DNA of 64,000 nucleotides from positions 92,278 to 156,277 of the forward strand of contig SSNU01000021.1 of NCBI GenBank assembly GCA_012064415.1, written 5' to 3'. The DNA is from Gyrodactylus bullatarudis. Lineage: Eukaryota > Platyhelminthes > Monogenea > Gyrodactylidea > Gyrodactylidae. The position numbers and the translations under genes were made by a program. Shown one piece after another: positions 1 through 11,659 of the stretch (positions are counted from its first letter, which is position 1; every line of letters begins with the position of its first letter). A model generated the notes under the pieces. It worked only from the letters and a program-made list of their open reading frames with translations, did no database searches and was not told the DNA's origin.

Positions 1-220
1 GAGTCTCCTTTCATCTCGTGCATTCATCAAAACCCATTATCAAATATTTTTTCAAAGTAATAAAAACCACCTGTTTAACAAGTGGGTTACATTTTTTAAC
101 ACATTAGTTCACAAGGGTCTCTTTATTTTATTATTTTTTTTAATTCCAAAAATGACCCAAAATAATTTTTTCTTCAACTTGAATACATTTGAATTGAATA
201 AAAATATTATTTTTTATCAG

Positions 221-3200
221 AATCATGTGCATTTCTCTTATCAAGGGTCTACAACTACCGCAAAAGACAGGAATAAAAATATTAAAGGAAGATAAATACC
301 GCTATGCTGTCATTGAAGTGCATTTTAACAACCCCCAGTTGCTTTATGGTCGAATTGACTCTAGTGGCTTCTCAATTGAGACAATTGTTGGCGAAGATAT
401 TGAGGAGGTAGGTGTCATGGAACTGGGCATGAACTATGAGCCAAACTCATCAATACCACCCGGTATGCATACGTTCAAACTAACAGGAATATGTCCTTCA
501 GTTTGTACCAAGGTAAGGAAGGATCTCAGATTAAAAATGAGAAAATGAATAAATTATTTTTTCTTCAAGACATTCGAGAGACCTATCAATGTGTTTGCTT
601 CACAATTGCATACCCATTTGACTGGAGTCAGTGTGGAGACAGTTATTCTGCATAGAAACAAGACGATGCGTCAAATTCTCAACAGAGACATGCAGTTTTC
701 TCCACATTATCAAGAGATTAGGAATCTCTTCCCTGTCATAAGGGTTGAACCAGTGAGTTAATTGAATATCAGGTTGATATTTGAAAATTATTAGAAAGTC
801 TTAAACTAATCATTTAGGACTCCTGAACACTGAGGTATTTTTTAAGATTCGCTGAGACAAAATGAAATCTTTTGAGAATATTTCACTTTCTAGTTTCGAA
901 TTACAATTATGAGTTGAAATTGTAGGTAAGAGACAATGCAATTTTGACAAAAATTTCCAATTTTTATGTATTACTAAAGATGGAAAATAAATTTTAAACT
1001 TTGAATTCCCAGAGAGGTCATTTTTGTCATGACTCGCATTCAATCTTTCATCTATTCCATGGTTTGTGAATACGCTGATAACGAATCTACAGTTGTTTTA
1101 ACGCAATTGTTTTTGGTTCAGAGGTTATCGATCAAAAAAAAGGGGTCCTATTTTGACCCAGTATATCTTTGAAGCTTTAGCAGATAGAGTTCAGGCGATT
1201 GATTACTCGATAAAATTTATCTTACTTTTTATCCATGTCTTTGGGAGATAAGTTTTAAGCAAAAATTAATTTTTTGGAAAAAATCAACTTTCTTTGAATT
1301 AGTATTTCACAAGTTTTACGAGTGATAAAGCCAAATTCTTTGTGTATTCCAGGAGATAAAAAAATTTCTTATCAAATAGGGAGTAAATAAAGTTTCTATT
1401 GAGGCTTAAATAAATAATAATAACTAAAATTGCTAAAATAATGTGTGATAGGAAAAAACCATTGGGACTTTAAGGAATAATTTAACTCCAAAATACAAGG
1501 ACTTAGTGAAAACAGCATTGTTGATCCCATTTTTTAAAATTTTTCATTCTCATATACGGTCCGCATAATGCGGAACATCAAAGTTGATTGATTTTTCATT
1601 TAAGCGTCGAGAATATCAAAGATTTCTCAGGACCCATTTTTATACAATTTTTGAAATAAATTAGCGTTAATTTTTCCAATTTCGTAAAAGTGCTGAATTT
1701 CCATTTATTGAAGGTTGAATAGGGAGTTTTCTTGATTTCAAAGTAAGGCGGTCATTGAAAAACAAGTATGCCAAAAGTTTCTGTCTAAAACTCAAGAAAT
1801 ATGACTTTTTGGATGATGATGAATCTAGTAAAAATTAAATCGATTTTTCTTGTCCTACGTGATCCCTAAAAGTCACTTTTCATCATATCTTTTCACTTTG
1901 AAATCAGATAAATTTCCAAATCAATACAAATTCGGAGCTTACTTGAGATGATAAAAATGTGCCTTGATTTTGAAAATTCTTCAAAATACTCATCTCTGGA
2001 TAAATTAAAAAAGATTTATGTTTAAAATGAGATTATGAAATCTTAAGTACAGGTTCAGTATCTCATAGAGTTTGTATTCTTGTGTAGAAAAAAATCTCTA
2101 TACTCGTAATCCTATCTCAATAAATTTCTTGATTTCTTATTGATTTCCACGGTTCCTGTTAGTTAAAAATCAAACAGGTGCTAGTAACTTCAATCAGATT
2201 CATTTAATTTCATGAGTTGTAAACTCAAAAGATTAATTATATGAGAAAAAATTATTCTGTCTCTCAGAGATCGATTATGTTTTCGATAATTTTCAGAAAT
2301 TTGTGACTCAATTTCATTGGGAGCCATCTTGTTTAATTCGAAGTTGTATTTGGTGTGGAATAGTGCCGAGCATCTTTGAAAATTTTATCTGTATCAGTAG
2401 AAATATCAATTTCTTAGAGGATTTAGAAGACAGATGAATACATTATTGAGTAGTAAAGCTTTTATTTCAGCAGTTTCCATCAGAATCTTACACCGAATTG
2501 ATATTTATACATAAAATGATGAAAATTAATATTATTTGTTTATCATCTCTATTAACAATTAATTTTCAAAAGCCTTGTATTGAATTTGTATGTGGTTAAA
2601 ATCCTTTTGAGTTCATTTGATTTAACTTTACATGGATTAACGATACACGAATGAATTTTAAATGAAGTTAAGTATAGTATTTCATTTTTTCTCTGACTAA
2701 AGCGCTCGAAGGCTTCATAATCTTTAAAAACACACATCCAAATATAGTACTTGTAGTTATTTTTCTTAACTTTGAATGATTTCTGAGTAACAATCGAATA
2801 ATCCTGAATGAAATTTTTACCTTCCTCTTTCGAAGAATAAGAGCTCACAACAGTTAGCAAAGTCATCAGATGAAATAATAAAAGTTTATTGTAAAAACAA
2901 GAACTTATTAATTATTTAAAAATCAAATCATGTATACTCTATGTCTATTATTATTTTGAAATTCATAAACGTACTATCTTTATAAACGATGCATTCAGTT
3001 GAGAATAATTTGAGTCAAAAAATTAAAAATTTTCAGAATTCGATGAACTGAATTACGATGGGGTTAATTCTGGAAAAATTTGGCGCTAAATCTGATAAAA
3101 AATTTGGGGGGCTAGTTTTAGGATTATTCCCACTTTGGGGCTACTTTTGGAAATTTTTCGAATAGATTTGGGGCTACTTTTGGAGTTAATCATACATAAA

Positions 3201-5061
3201 ATGATGAAAAATTTTTAAATCCTCTGATTGGATCAATGAGAATCTATATATAACAACCTTCAGGAATTTGGGGTGAGGTTAAACTAAAACAGAGCTCATT
3301 ATCTTATCTGGAGAAAGGAATCTAGTTTTAATTGAAGACCTATATTTTCTAGAACGTTAACTAGAAATATTTGCTTGCTTAATTTTTAAATCTTTCAGGG
3401 TGAAAGTATCTTGACGAGATGTACCTATGATTCAAGTCAAAAACGAAAAACTATCTTCCAGGGAATTTCAATATCCAATGAAATGTGCCTTAATTACATA
3501 TTTTACTATCCAAAGCAGGATATTGAAGTGTGTAAATCTCAAGTCTCTCGAGCGGCACTGGATAATTACTTTGGAAGAGAATACAAGTAAGTTGGCTTTG
3601 AATATTCTCTCCAACATTCTTTAATCAAAATTTAATTATTTGAAACTTATCGATGATGGAACTCTGGTAGAGTTTAAACCTGAAATTGATGAAATCAATA
3701 TCATCGAAATTATGTCTAGAGCCTCAAAAAAGTACTATTTTTAATCAAAATTTAATTATTTGAAACTTATCGATGATTTAGGAATTATATAAGAAGATAT
3801 ATTTATAAGTAAATGCGCATTTCTCAAAGGATCATCAGTGGTCTCTCTTTGAAAATGATAAAAGTTAAAGTTTGAATGAAAAATAATAATTTTCAAATTT
3901 TGAAAGAAATAGTAAATGTTAAAGAATATAAGAGTCATGATTGGAAATAGGAATATAATGTAAGCTGAAAAAACACCAAAAACTCTTCAATAAATAGCAA
4001 CAGTGAAGAGAAAAAGGTGAAAAAGCTCTCATAGGCCATTCATTCAAACTTTAACTTTTATCATTTTCAAAGAGAGACCACTGATGATCCTTTGAGAAAT
4101 GCGCATTTGGTTTTAAATATATCTTCTTATATAATTCCTAAATTTTGTATTTAAGTGGATTTTCGGACGTTTTTGAACAACTACGTGAATCACTCCAACG
4201 TAATTATCGATGATGGAACTCTGGTAGAGTTTAAACCTGAAATTGATGAAACCAATATCATCAAAATTATGTCTAGAGCCTCAAAAAAGTACTATTTTTA
4301 CTCTAGTGAATCGACTGGCTTAGTTTTGATAATCTGAAGAAAAAAATTGCTCATCTTATCCCAATTTAAAGTTAGAAGGCATTATTTCTACACTAAATTG
4401 TTACCCCAGTACACTTATTTGTACTTTTTAATCAAGTCTCATGAACAAAAATCAGGAATTTCGATGAAACAAAATTTGAATAAAAAAGAATAAAATTTTG
4501 CGGAGAGGTACTATATTCTACTTATAATTTTGAACCGAGTAGTTCTTCATGGAGCTGTTCGGCATAGATTGACTAAAACGTTCTTATTCTACTTGTTCTT
4601 CAATTTATGAACTATTTTTAGGTCCTAATTATAATTATTAATTATCTTCATGGCAAAGAAGATTTTATTTTTGAAATCAGGGTTATAATAAACCTCTGAA
4701 TTCTATGAAATATTCTAGAATATTTTATTTAAAGCATCAGAAGAACTAGTGTCTATGACCTTTATCCGGAAATAAATTGGAATCAACGTATTGGAGAACA
4801 TTTCAACAATTTCCTTGACAACTCAATTCAAGAGATCTCCTGTAACAGGTCAAACGGTCAAAGACATGAAGTGAGAATTGAAACACTTTTAAGATCACTT
4901 ACAACATTCACTCTGTTACTCTGTATTTAATTTAGAATTCCAATTATGACTTTTCTTATTTTTCACAGAGAACACCCAAGTATCATCCAATGTTACAATT
5001 TCCAACGTATCTGGATAAAAATCTCATTCTAAGAGACCTCAAATGCATCGAAAATTTTTGA
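221..5061 (+). CDS. DBH/MOXD1-like copper type II, ascorbate-dependent monooxygenase, C-terminal exons (5' end outside window)
   Basis: Five exons fit: 221-512, 570-752, 3399-3586, 4735-4870 and 4969-5061; junction phases agree and the last exon ends in TGA. The protein matches the second half of the dopamine/tyramine beta-hydroxylase and MOXD1 family, which hydroxylates amine-type substrates with copper and ascorbate in the secretory pathway. Visible family landmarks are EVHFNNP (the His of the first copper site), SQLHTHLTG (the His-x-His pair of the catalytic copper), EMCLNYIFYYP (the Met ligand) and the late SCNRSNG block that aligns with the DBH C-terminus. Cysteine spacing is family-like. 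The 5' exons, including the signal peptide and any DOMON domain, lie before position 1. AATAAA occurs just after the stop, near 5079. The introns at 753-3398 and 3587-4734 carry repeats listed separately. Substrate cannot be decided: DBH, TbH and MOXD1 all remain possible. Confidence 0.85.
2452..3270. repeat. Dispersed repeat interrupted by a 666 bp insertion flanked by 19 bp direct repeats
   Basis: Positions 2452-2525 and 3192-3235 together resemble one continuous repeat found at 18045-18150 (shared AAAGCTTTTATTTCA, CAGAATCTTACACC, TATTTATACA, ATCCTCTGATTG). Here it is split by 2526-3191. The 19 bp string ATACATAAAATGATGAAAA is present exactly at 2507-2525 and 3192-3210. That is what a target-site duplication of retrotransposon length looks like. 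The insertion contains an antisense 104-codon ORF (2552-2866) and two copies of GGGGCTACTTTTGGA near 3135-3185. It sits in the long intron of the monooxygenase gene. Confidence 0.6.
2552..2866 (-). CDS. Hypothetical 104-residue ORF inside the insertion
   Basis: This ATG-to-stop frame lies antisense in the monooxygenase intron, wholly inside the 666 bp insertion. The product is basic, with a hydrophobic start (MTLLTVV) and a C-terminal NC. I recognise no domain. The AT-rich context gives few random ORFs of this length, so it may be a mobile-element or retrocopy fragment. Expression is unproven. Confidence 0.25.
   Translation of the reverse strand: MTLLTVVSSYSSKEEGKNFIQDYSIVTQKSFKVKKNNYKYYIWMCVFKDYEAFERFSQRKNEILYLTSFKIHSCIVNPCKVKSNELKRILTTYKFNTRLLKINC
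3620..4300. repeat. Scrambled local duplication with a 102 bp inverted repeat in the monooxygenase intron
   Basis: Three relations overlap. (1) 3620-3656 is repeated at 3740-3776 (TTAATCAAAATTTAATTATT and following). (2) 3646-3742 is repeated at 4204-4300 with about four differences; this unit stays open and reads IDDGTLVEFKPEIDE. (3) 3779-3880 is nearly perfectly inverted at 4039-4140, leaving a 158 bp loop. The arms differ mainly at one short block (ATAAGT against the complement of GGTTTT). The pattern suggests template switching or a foldback rearrangement inside the 3587-4734 intron. Confidence 0.8.
3956..4036 (+). repeat. Dispersed ~80 bp repeat, copy 1
   Basis: AATGTAAGCTGAAAAAACAC is followed by a conserved AATAAATAGCAACAG block and then AAAAAGCTC...CATAGGCC. 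The same series of words recurs at 21258-21335 in a Pins intron. This copy lies in the loop of the inverted repeat above. Confidence 0.6.
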
Positions 5062-5890
5062 ACACAATTTAAACTTAAATAAAAGGTTTTATCCAGATTA
5101 CTATTAATTATAATTATCTTGTTAATTCTTTCGCTTGTCATTAGTCTTGAAGTTTAATTATTCTCAAATCAGATTAAATCTGAGGCATTGACATTTGATC
5201 AACTGCCTGAAATAATTTCCCTAGAAGAAAAATATTTGATTTGGACATAAGAGTCGTCAGTGTCATAAACGCAGGGAATTTTTTTTGTGGAATATTTTGG
5301 CATATATTTGATTTTATGATATTAAAAATTCTTAACAAAATTAAAAAATACTTTGCAATCTAAAAGATTTTCCGATTTTTGTTGGCTAAACAAAAATAGA
5401 GTTCTATGTGATAATTAGAGCTGGCAAAAAATAGCAAATTTTCCAGAAAAAAAGCACTTTAAGCATCAGGATATCTGAAATGAATCTGCAACCTTTCCCC
5501 TGTCTCTGATCCATTGTTTGGAAACTGATGATTTATCTATAGTTCTGTCTTAATTTCCAACAACAAACTGGTTATAATTTTTCGATCTCTTCAACTTCAT
5601 TTCCCTTAAATCATGAGAGAAAAAATATTCGACTATTTCATAAAAAAACTGTCCATGTTATTGTTAAGACATTGAGGATTTTGGACAATTTTTTTCAAAT
5701 ATCGGTAAAATATCGGCAAGGTTGAGATTAAAAGATATTAATGAATTTATTGATTAAAATGAAAAATAATTCTGCAGTAATTTCCATGATTTTCTTAACA
5801 AAAGGCAGCAAAAAATCAACCTTTTTTCAACATCTCACAGCCCAAAAAGTGTCTTTTAATCGCATAAAGAATCACAATACGAAAAATAAG
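5062..5890. other. Convergent intergenic stretch
   Basis: This is the 829 bp between the stops of the monooxygenase (+) and FAM91A1 (-). It holds the monooxygenase AATAAA near 5079. A 66-codon frame starts at 5741 and overlaps the FAM91A1 end antisense; I regard it as chance. No other structure was seen. Confidence 0.6.
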
Positions 5891-8800
5891 TTAGAAATGT
5901 TTAATTCTAAAAGAGTCTCTTCCAATCGAAAAAGACTTTGAAGGTAGACTCCAGTCAACATTCTTATTGACTAGGGAAGTCCTCGATCGTGAAAGGTCTC
6001 TAGGAGATATTCCACCCTGTAGCTGAATGAACTTGTTGAGCTTTTCATTCACTGAAATCTGCATTTCATGATTCTTCTGGATTTGAGCAGACTTGAATAG
6101 TCCATTCTCCAACATACCCTTTAGAATGGAATCATTCAGATTGGCATTGAACATTGCCAGACCCACATTCAAGGAATACAGCTGGTATTCGTTATTGTAG
6201 CTAAAATTTTCCTTTGTTAGTGTTCCATTGAGAAAATTGTCAACCTCTTCATATTCGATAACCTGAGAAAATTAAAACTACTAAAAATTTCATGTTTAAT
6301 CATTGAACGATACCCAAAATTGATGAAACGAAAAAAGGGTCAAATAAATTACTATTAGAGTTTCAACATACCACATTTTTCTCTGGATCAAATTTATTCA
6401 TTGAATTGACAATGTTATTGAATTGAAGGTCTTGTTGATTAGTCGTATCTGATTGTCCAAACTCTTCTTCAACCACCTGATTTGAAGAATTGATTTGCTC
6501 TCCAGATTTCTATTATAAAAATAAATATAAAGGTAATGAGATAAAAAGGTTAACTGCTGAATAAAATTAGTGGTTGGCTATTCATTTTTTAGATGGTGGA
6601 ATTCAAGGCCAAACATCTTCAACAAAAAAGACAATCTCAATCTGTTCGGGAGAACTAAAAATGCCAAAAGTAGTGAATATTGTTTGGGTCAAAAGCTATA
6701 TTTTTTGTATTCCTCTATAAAACTAGAAAACTTAGAGCTAATCGAATCTATGGAAATCTATGATTTTTTCATCTAGAACTCAAATACAATAAATCCCACT
6801 TTTTGCAAATGGAAATTTGGCCCCAACTAGAAATTTTAAAAATCAATCGGCTAATTTAGAGAGAACCTCATTCTGTCCCAAAAAGATTTTTCCATACAAG
6901 TCAGGAGGACTAGAGAAATTTGAAAGAGTAATTTTATAGTTTACCTGTTCAACAAAGGAAATATATCCACAAGTATTCTCCAGAGAGACAAGATCATTCA
7001 ACGCCAGTAGAATCATTTTGACGTAGGCCAGCTTGTCCTTCTTCCCGATTGACTTTGCAGACTTGAACTTTGCCTTTAGATTCTTCATAATACCGGATTT
7101 GAGGGGGAGTGATATGAAAAGGAGCTTTTGCGGTGCGTCAACTTCGTTTTTGTCGAACCCCTGTATAAAGATGAAACTGTATGGAATGGTTGATTTACCT
7201 GGATGAAAATTGGATTGCTCTGAACTAGCTCGTTAACAAGAAAGACTACAGAATTTGTTGTCATTATTGCTGGGTCATGGCCCCATGTTGTGACCCGACA
7301 TCTTGAATATGGATAAAATGACTGAGGAAGCTCATTTAAATTCTTCCCTCTGGCCAAAATCATCATGGGAAGGGTTTGGCATTGCTTCTTCGTGGCTTCT
7401 TTAAATACTGAAAAATCTGTATTTTTTCTTTAATTATGTACAACAAAATTGATGTGAATTATACTCTTTATTTAAATGAATAATATCTAACTTATTCTAC
7501 TCATAACTAGGATCATAATTATAACTTGTTAATAATTTATTGATATGGACTATGGAAGATTTGATGAAACTACATTTTGATTTCTTGAAAGAAGGATTTT
7601 GTACGCTACACCCATTCATACCATAAAACCTAAGACCAATGAAAATCAATGATTTACTCTCATTGGTTTAAAAATAATTATACAATTATCCAATAATATT
7701 CGATTTGAATCAAAAATTTTCTTCGTTCCTATAGACGGTAACAGGGTTCAACGGGTTCGAAATTTTAATATTTGGTTATCTTAGAGATTATCTTATCGTT
7801 TGAAGACAATGGTTTCATCATGAATAAGAAAGATAGGCTTTTTATTTGAATGTTTGGTATTGTTTACATTGTTTGGTGAGTAAATTAAGAACCTAAAAAT
7901 AACAGAATACATTAGCAAAATAATACAGTAAGAAAATAGCTCATTTTGAAAATTGCAATTGATGAGTAAAATTATTTCAGAAACTAAAACAAAGACAGCC
8001 CTACATCATTTTAATCAGATTTCAATGCCTATTAACATACAAAAAAATTGCAAAATTAGCATTTTGACCGCCCTTCTTATAAGTTATCATTGATAATGAT
8101 AGGGGAGTAATTTTTCCATATGATGAATAGAATTTCAATACAAATTAGCCAGTATCATTCTTTCTTTTCTTAGCTTTCTGATAACCGAGAAAATGTTGCC
8201 ATTAAAACATGACAAGCCCTTTTTTCGCTAACACATTCCCACTACATGTCTGATAAAACATTTCAGATAAAATTCTTAATTCTTATTGGTAGAACTTGCT
8301 GACAATTTTGATATTTTCTCGAGAAATGTGCCCCTTGATTTTCTTCCCTAGTTATCAACGATAGCTTATTATGCATTCAAAAATGAGAATCAAACCAACT
8401 TTTATTAATATATTCGTTGACATGATTCAAAATGAACAGGTTGAACCAAGGGGAGGAATAATTTGGCGAAGTAGGTCCATAATGGCTGGGCCAATTGATA
8501 TCAAATTTGGATAAATCCTCAAACGTGATAGGAGCCATACTAATGAGGACATCGTAGTGTTTCTTCAAGATATTATTCATCGCATTTTCATCAAGTGCAT
8601 TGAGGGATTCAATTTTTATCAAATCCAACTCCTTGAGATTATTTGAAGTCCGACAATATTCGCGTATTAAACGTATCGATTTGCCCAGGTTAATAGCATG
8701 CAAGGCATACATTTGAGCCTCACCTTCTTCCTCGAGACTTTCCAGGTTAACCAGCTCATCCAAGAGACTATCAAGTGATTCAAATGTTAATCGGCCAACC

Positions 8801-9831
8801 TCAAACATTGTTATAGCATGTTTCTTCAACGACTGAGACACGTTTCCCATCATAAGAAAAGCAGTCATTGTTGAATCGTACAGAAAGGCAATTTTTTTCT
8901 TCTTTTCACTTTCCTCTTTGGGAGTTTGATCAAGTTTCTTGGCATAACCCAAACGACTAAATATGGAAACAGCCTGTTTAACTGAGGCTATAGAAATATC
9001 AAGATCCATCGCAAGTTCCTTCATTGAATAATCGTGATCCAATGATAGAAAAACCTTGTACAGAAGTGATTCACAATGATCTCCACTTATACGATTCATA
9101 ATAAAATTATTCAGAGTGACAATGTAGAAATGATCTTCATCTAATATTGGCACGTCAAAGTAAATCATCATTTTAGAATGTAATTTTTGTATTATCTTCT
9201 GATCAATGCTGGAGACAAGTAAAGGTTTCTCCAACTGCGTCTTGTCAATGATTTTATCTAGCATAGTTTTTTCCTCGTTCGAAAGCAAAGAAATATCTTG
9301 TGAAGTAATAGCATCATTTCGAACAGCGAACCAGGGTTCTAATTCAATCATGTTTGGAGCACTTGGTAAAAGAGTTTCAATGCTCAAATTTTGTTTAAGA
9401 AAATTTCGACTTTTTACATTATTCATCAATTCAATGTATTCATTTCTTCCGATACCAAGAATATTTTTACAATCAACTGCAGTAAAATTCGGCATTGAAT
9501 CATAAGGTTTTTCATTTAAAAGAAGATCTTTTACGATAATTTTGTAATAATCAAAAGGTCTAATGGATAGCCCAGGTGAAATTTTATCTTGTAAATGATA
9601 CGGATATAGCATCATTTCTTCTATTGCATATTCTATCAAACATTCGTAATATTTTTTTTGGTTTTTGATGACTGTTTTAATAAGATTTCCTTCATAACGA
9701 ATTTGGTGCTTGAGAGAGATCAAAATTATTTGCTTATCATATTCATTACGGTTATTATGAAATAATAATTTGTCAGTTAAACTCAAATCTTCCCAAGAGT
9801 TGTTATCTAGAATAAGTGATATTTTTTTCAT
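5891..9831 (-). CDS. FAM91A1: FAM91A1-like protein
   Basis: Five exons on the minus strand: 9831-8400, 7407-7199, 7160-6945, 6509-6372 and 6262-5891. Together they give about 788 residues (human FAM91A1 is about 838). The N-terminal FAM91 domain is clear: YEKQ-like NEYDKQIILISL, MLYPYHL, PNFTAVDC, LGIGRNEY, SMAPIT and HYGPTSPNYSS. The C-terminal domain carries SFYPYSRCRVTTWGHDPAI and the CGYISFVEQ block. In vertebrates FAM91A1 works with WDR11 and C17orf75 at the trans-Golgi network, where it binds TBC1D23 in endosome-to-Golgi vesicle capture. The donor of the first exon (AAAA|GTTGGT) is unusual; I chose it because it is the only one there that keeps phase with the next exon. The start ATG lies 83 bp from the divergent MANSC gene. 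The 8399-7408 intron shows nothing recognisable. Confidence 0.88.
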
Positions 9832-9914
9832 TTTATAAAATGAACTATATTGAACAAAAATAGAATTGTTTTAAAAAAGTTTGAGGAGTTTAAATCTATC
9901 AATTTCATCAACTG
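9832..9914. promoter_or_regulatory. Bidirectional promoter region, FAM91A1 / MANSC receptor
   Basis: Only 83 bp separate the two start codons of these divergent genes, so the 5' UTRs and core promoters must share this stretch or overlap the genes. It is AT-rich. I see no convincing TATA box or Initiator. Confidence 0.5.
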
Positions 9915-11024
9915 ATGAAATTATCTGCGTTCTTATGGTTATACATTATATCTGTTCATTCAGCGTTTGATGAATGCTGGGAAAACTTCGTCTCTAGAGA
10001 AAATAATATTATCATAATTGAGAAGAATGATGAAAATAAGCTCCTTTTCTCTGCGGATAGTGACAGCATAGAGAGATGTTATGATAAATGTTGTAATACA
10101 AAAGAGTGTGACACTCTACTGATTAAAACTGACGTGAGAATATTTTTAATTACTCAAGTTTCCATTCAAATGCTTTTTCTTCCAATGTAAAAATTCTTGC
10201 AAGTACACAGAGCATGAAAGTTTTCATATATTTGAGAGAAAACCAAAAAGTATTCTTGGAAAGACATGTTCAGATGATCAGGAGTGTTATCTCAAAAATT
10301 CTATTTGTTCAAATTTTCAGTGTAGATGCGAATTTGGGTTTATTGATACGGGAGGAAAATGTGGTAATATGTAATTTTATTACATTTTCTAGAGAACTCC
10401 ATATGCAAAAAACCAAAACTTGAGTTTGAATGCTTAGATAAAAAGGGATGCATTGCGAAATATGATGTTTGTAATGGGAATAAAGAATGCCCAGACGGTT
10501 CGGACGAGGAAAATTGTCCTATGAAAAAGGTACAAATTTTCATTTTTCAAATTTTGTAGAATACATTTGGTGACCAGAATGTCTATTCAAATGATGACAA
10601 ATTTTTACTCAAATCTTTCTCCAAAAATCGAGATCTAGACAAAATATTTGAAAAGAAAGAAAAAGTGTTGATAATTAAAAAGCCTGAACTTGTAAACGCA
10701 TTAAATCCACTTAATGAAGGTTCTAATGGAATTTCTGATGAAAGTTTTTCAAAAATAGCGATTTTCTTTGGAGTCACCTTGCTTTTTGTCTTATTTTTGT
10801 TCACAGTATTAAAGTTTTTTAAAAGATTCAAGAATTCATGGAATAATCGTAAACTTCGGGAAAGTTCAACAGTTAAATGGAGAAAAGTTTGGAAAAAGAA
10901 TATGATGCATGAATTTAAAAAAGCTAGAGACAAACAAAAAATGTGCGAGGAGCCATTCTTATCAAATTATAATGTTAATCACCAGACAGATTTAAATGAA
11001 GATCTAGATAACGTGCTTATATAA
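9915..11024 (+). CDS. Single-pass membrane protein with MANSC and LDL-receptor class A domains
   Basis: Four exons (9915-10133, 10159-10363, 10393-10529, 10560-11024) give 341 residues. Residues 1-17 form a signal peptide. A cysteine-rich MANSC-type domain follows, with CYDKCC and KCFFFQCKNSCKY as its typical CC and paired-Cys blocks. Next is a short cysteine cluster (CSDDQECYLKNSICS and CRCEFGFIDTGGKC) like an EB or EGF module. Exon 3 encodes one LDLa repeat at about residues 145-185, ending CPDGSDEENC with the calcium-binding acidic residues. A hydrophobic helix spans about 253-274, followed by a strongly basic cytoplasmic tail with no clear motif. MANSC with LDLa resembles the LRP11/HAI-1 group, but there is no PKD or Kunitz domain here. 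A receptor or adhesion role is inference. Introns are only 25-30 bp. Confidence 0.8.
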
Positions 11025-11659
11025 TGCTTTTCATGTCTTGTAAATATATATTGTTCATACTTCCATGTTTTTAAAATTTTTCTCTTGAGCATATAGAAAT
11101 TCTATAATAGAATCCAGATCTCAGCTATAATTGTTTTTCATTTGAAACAATCAATAAGATTTATTATAAAATCTGGTACAAAATTCTTACTACAAATTCT
11201 GAATCAGTTTTCACAATTTGTTAATTTCTGATTATAAGAAAAATCAAAGTTATTAATTATTATTAATATAATCTATTTTTAAAAAGGCGCAGAGTAGTCC
11301 ATAAGACAATAATACCTTTTAATGAATGAACATAATATGAGCAGTCTATGTGAATACTATAAACTGTTGAAAAAGACGCAATCCATCTGATCGGAATTGG
11401 GTAGACCCAATTTCTAGAGCAGTTCGTAGGCCTAACAAGATAGAAGAAATTGAAATTGGACGGCATTCGACTACATTAATATAATTCATTAGATAAAATT
11501 TGAAATCATTATGATACATTGAATTTCATGATTAATACTTATTATTAATTTAAAAAACGAGAATTGAATTATAAGTCGAGTATAAACGAATTTTAATCCA
11601 ATATTATCTATCTGTGGTTTAAACTAATTATAAAAATTTTAAATTCAAACTCTTCAATA
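11025..11659. other. Intergenic stretch before Pins
   Basis: This 635 bp stretch is very AT-rich. It should contain the 3' end of the MANSC gene and the promoter and 5' UTR of Pins. An antisense 67-codon frame (11263-11466) has no recognisable features. Nothing else was seen. Confidence 0.5.

Noticed and set aside
4155..4337. 60-codon frame as an exon of the monooxygenase
   Set aside because: Its phase fits neither neighbour, whereas joining 3586 directly to 4735 keeps the frame and yields family-like sequence. The segment is part of a local duplication.
5741..5941. 66-codon plus-strand ORF
   Set aside because: Overlaps the FAM91A1 terminal exon antisense, has biased Lys/Asn/Ser composition and no homology cue.
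7740..7780. GGGTTCAACGGGTTCGAAATT as a tRNA B box
   Set aside because: No A box or cloverleaf pairing at the proper distance on either strand.
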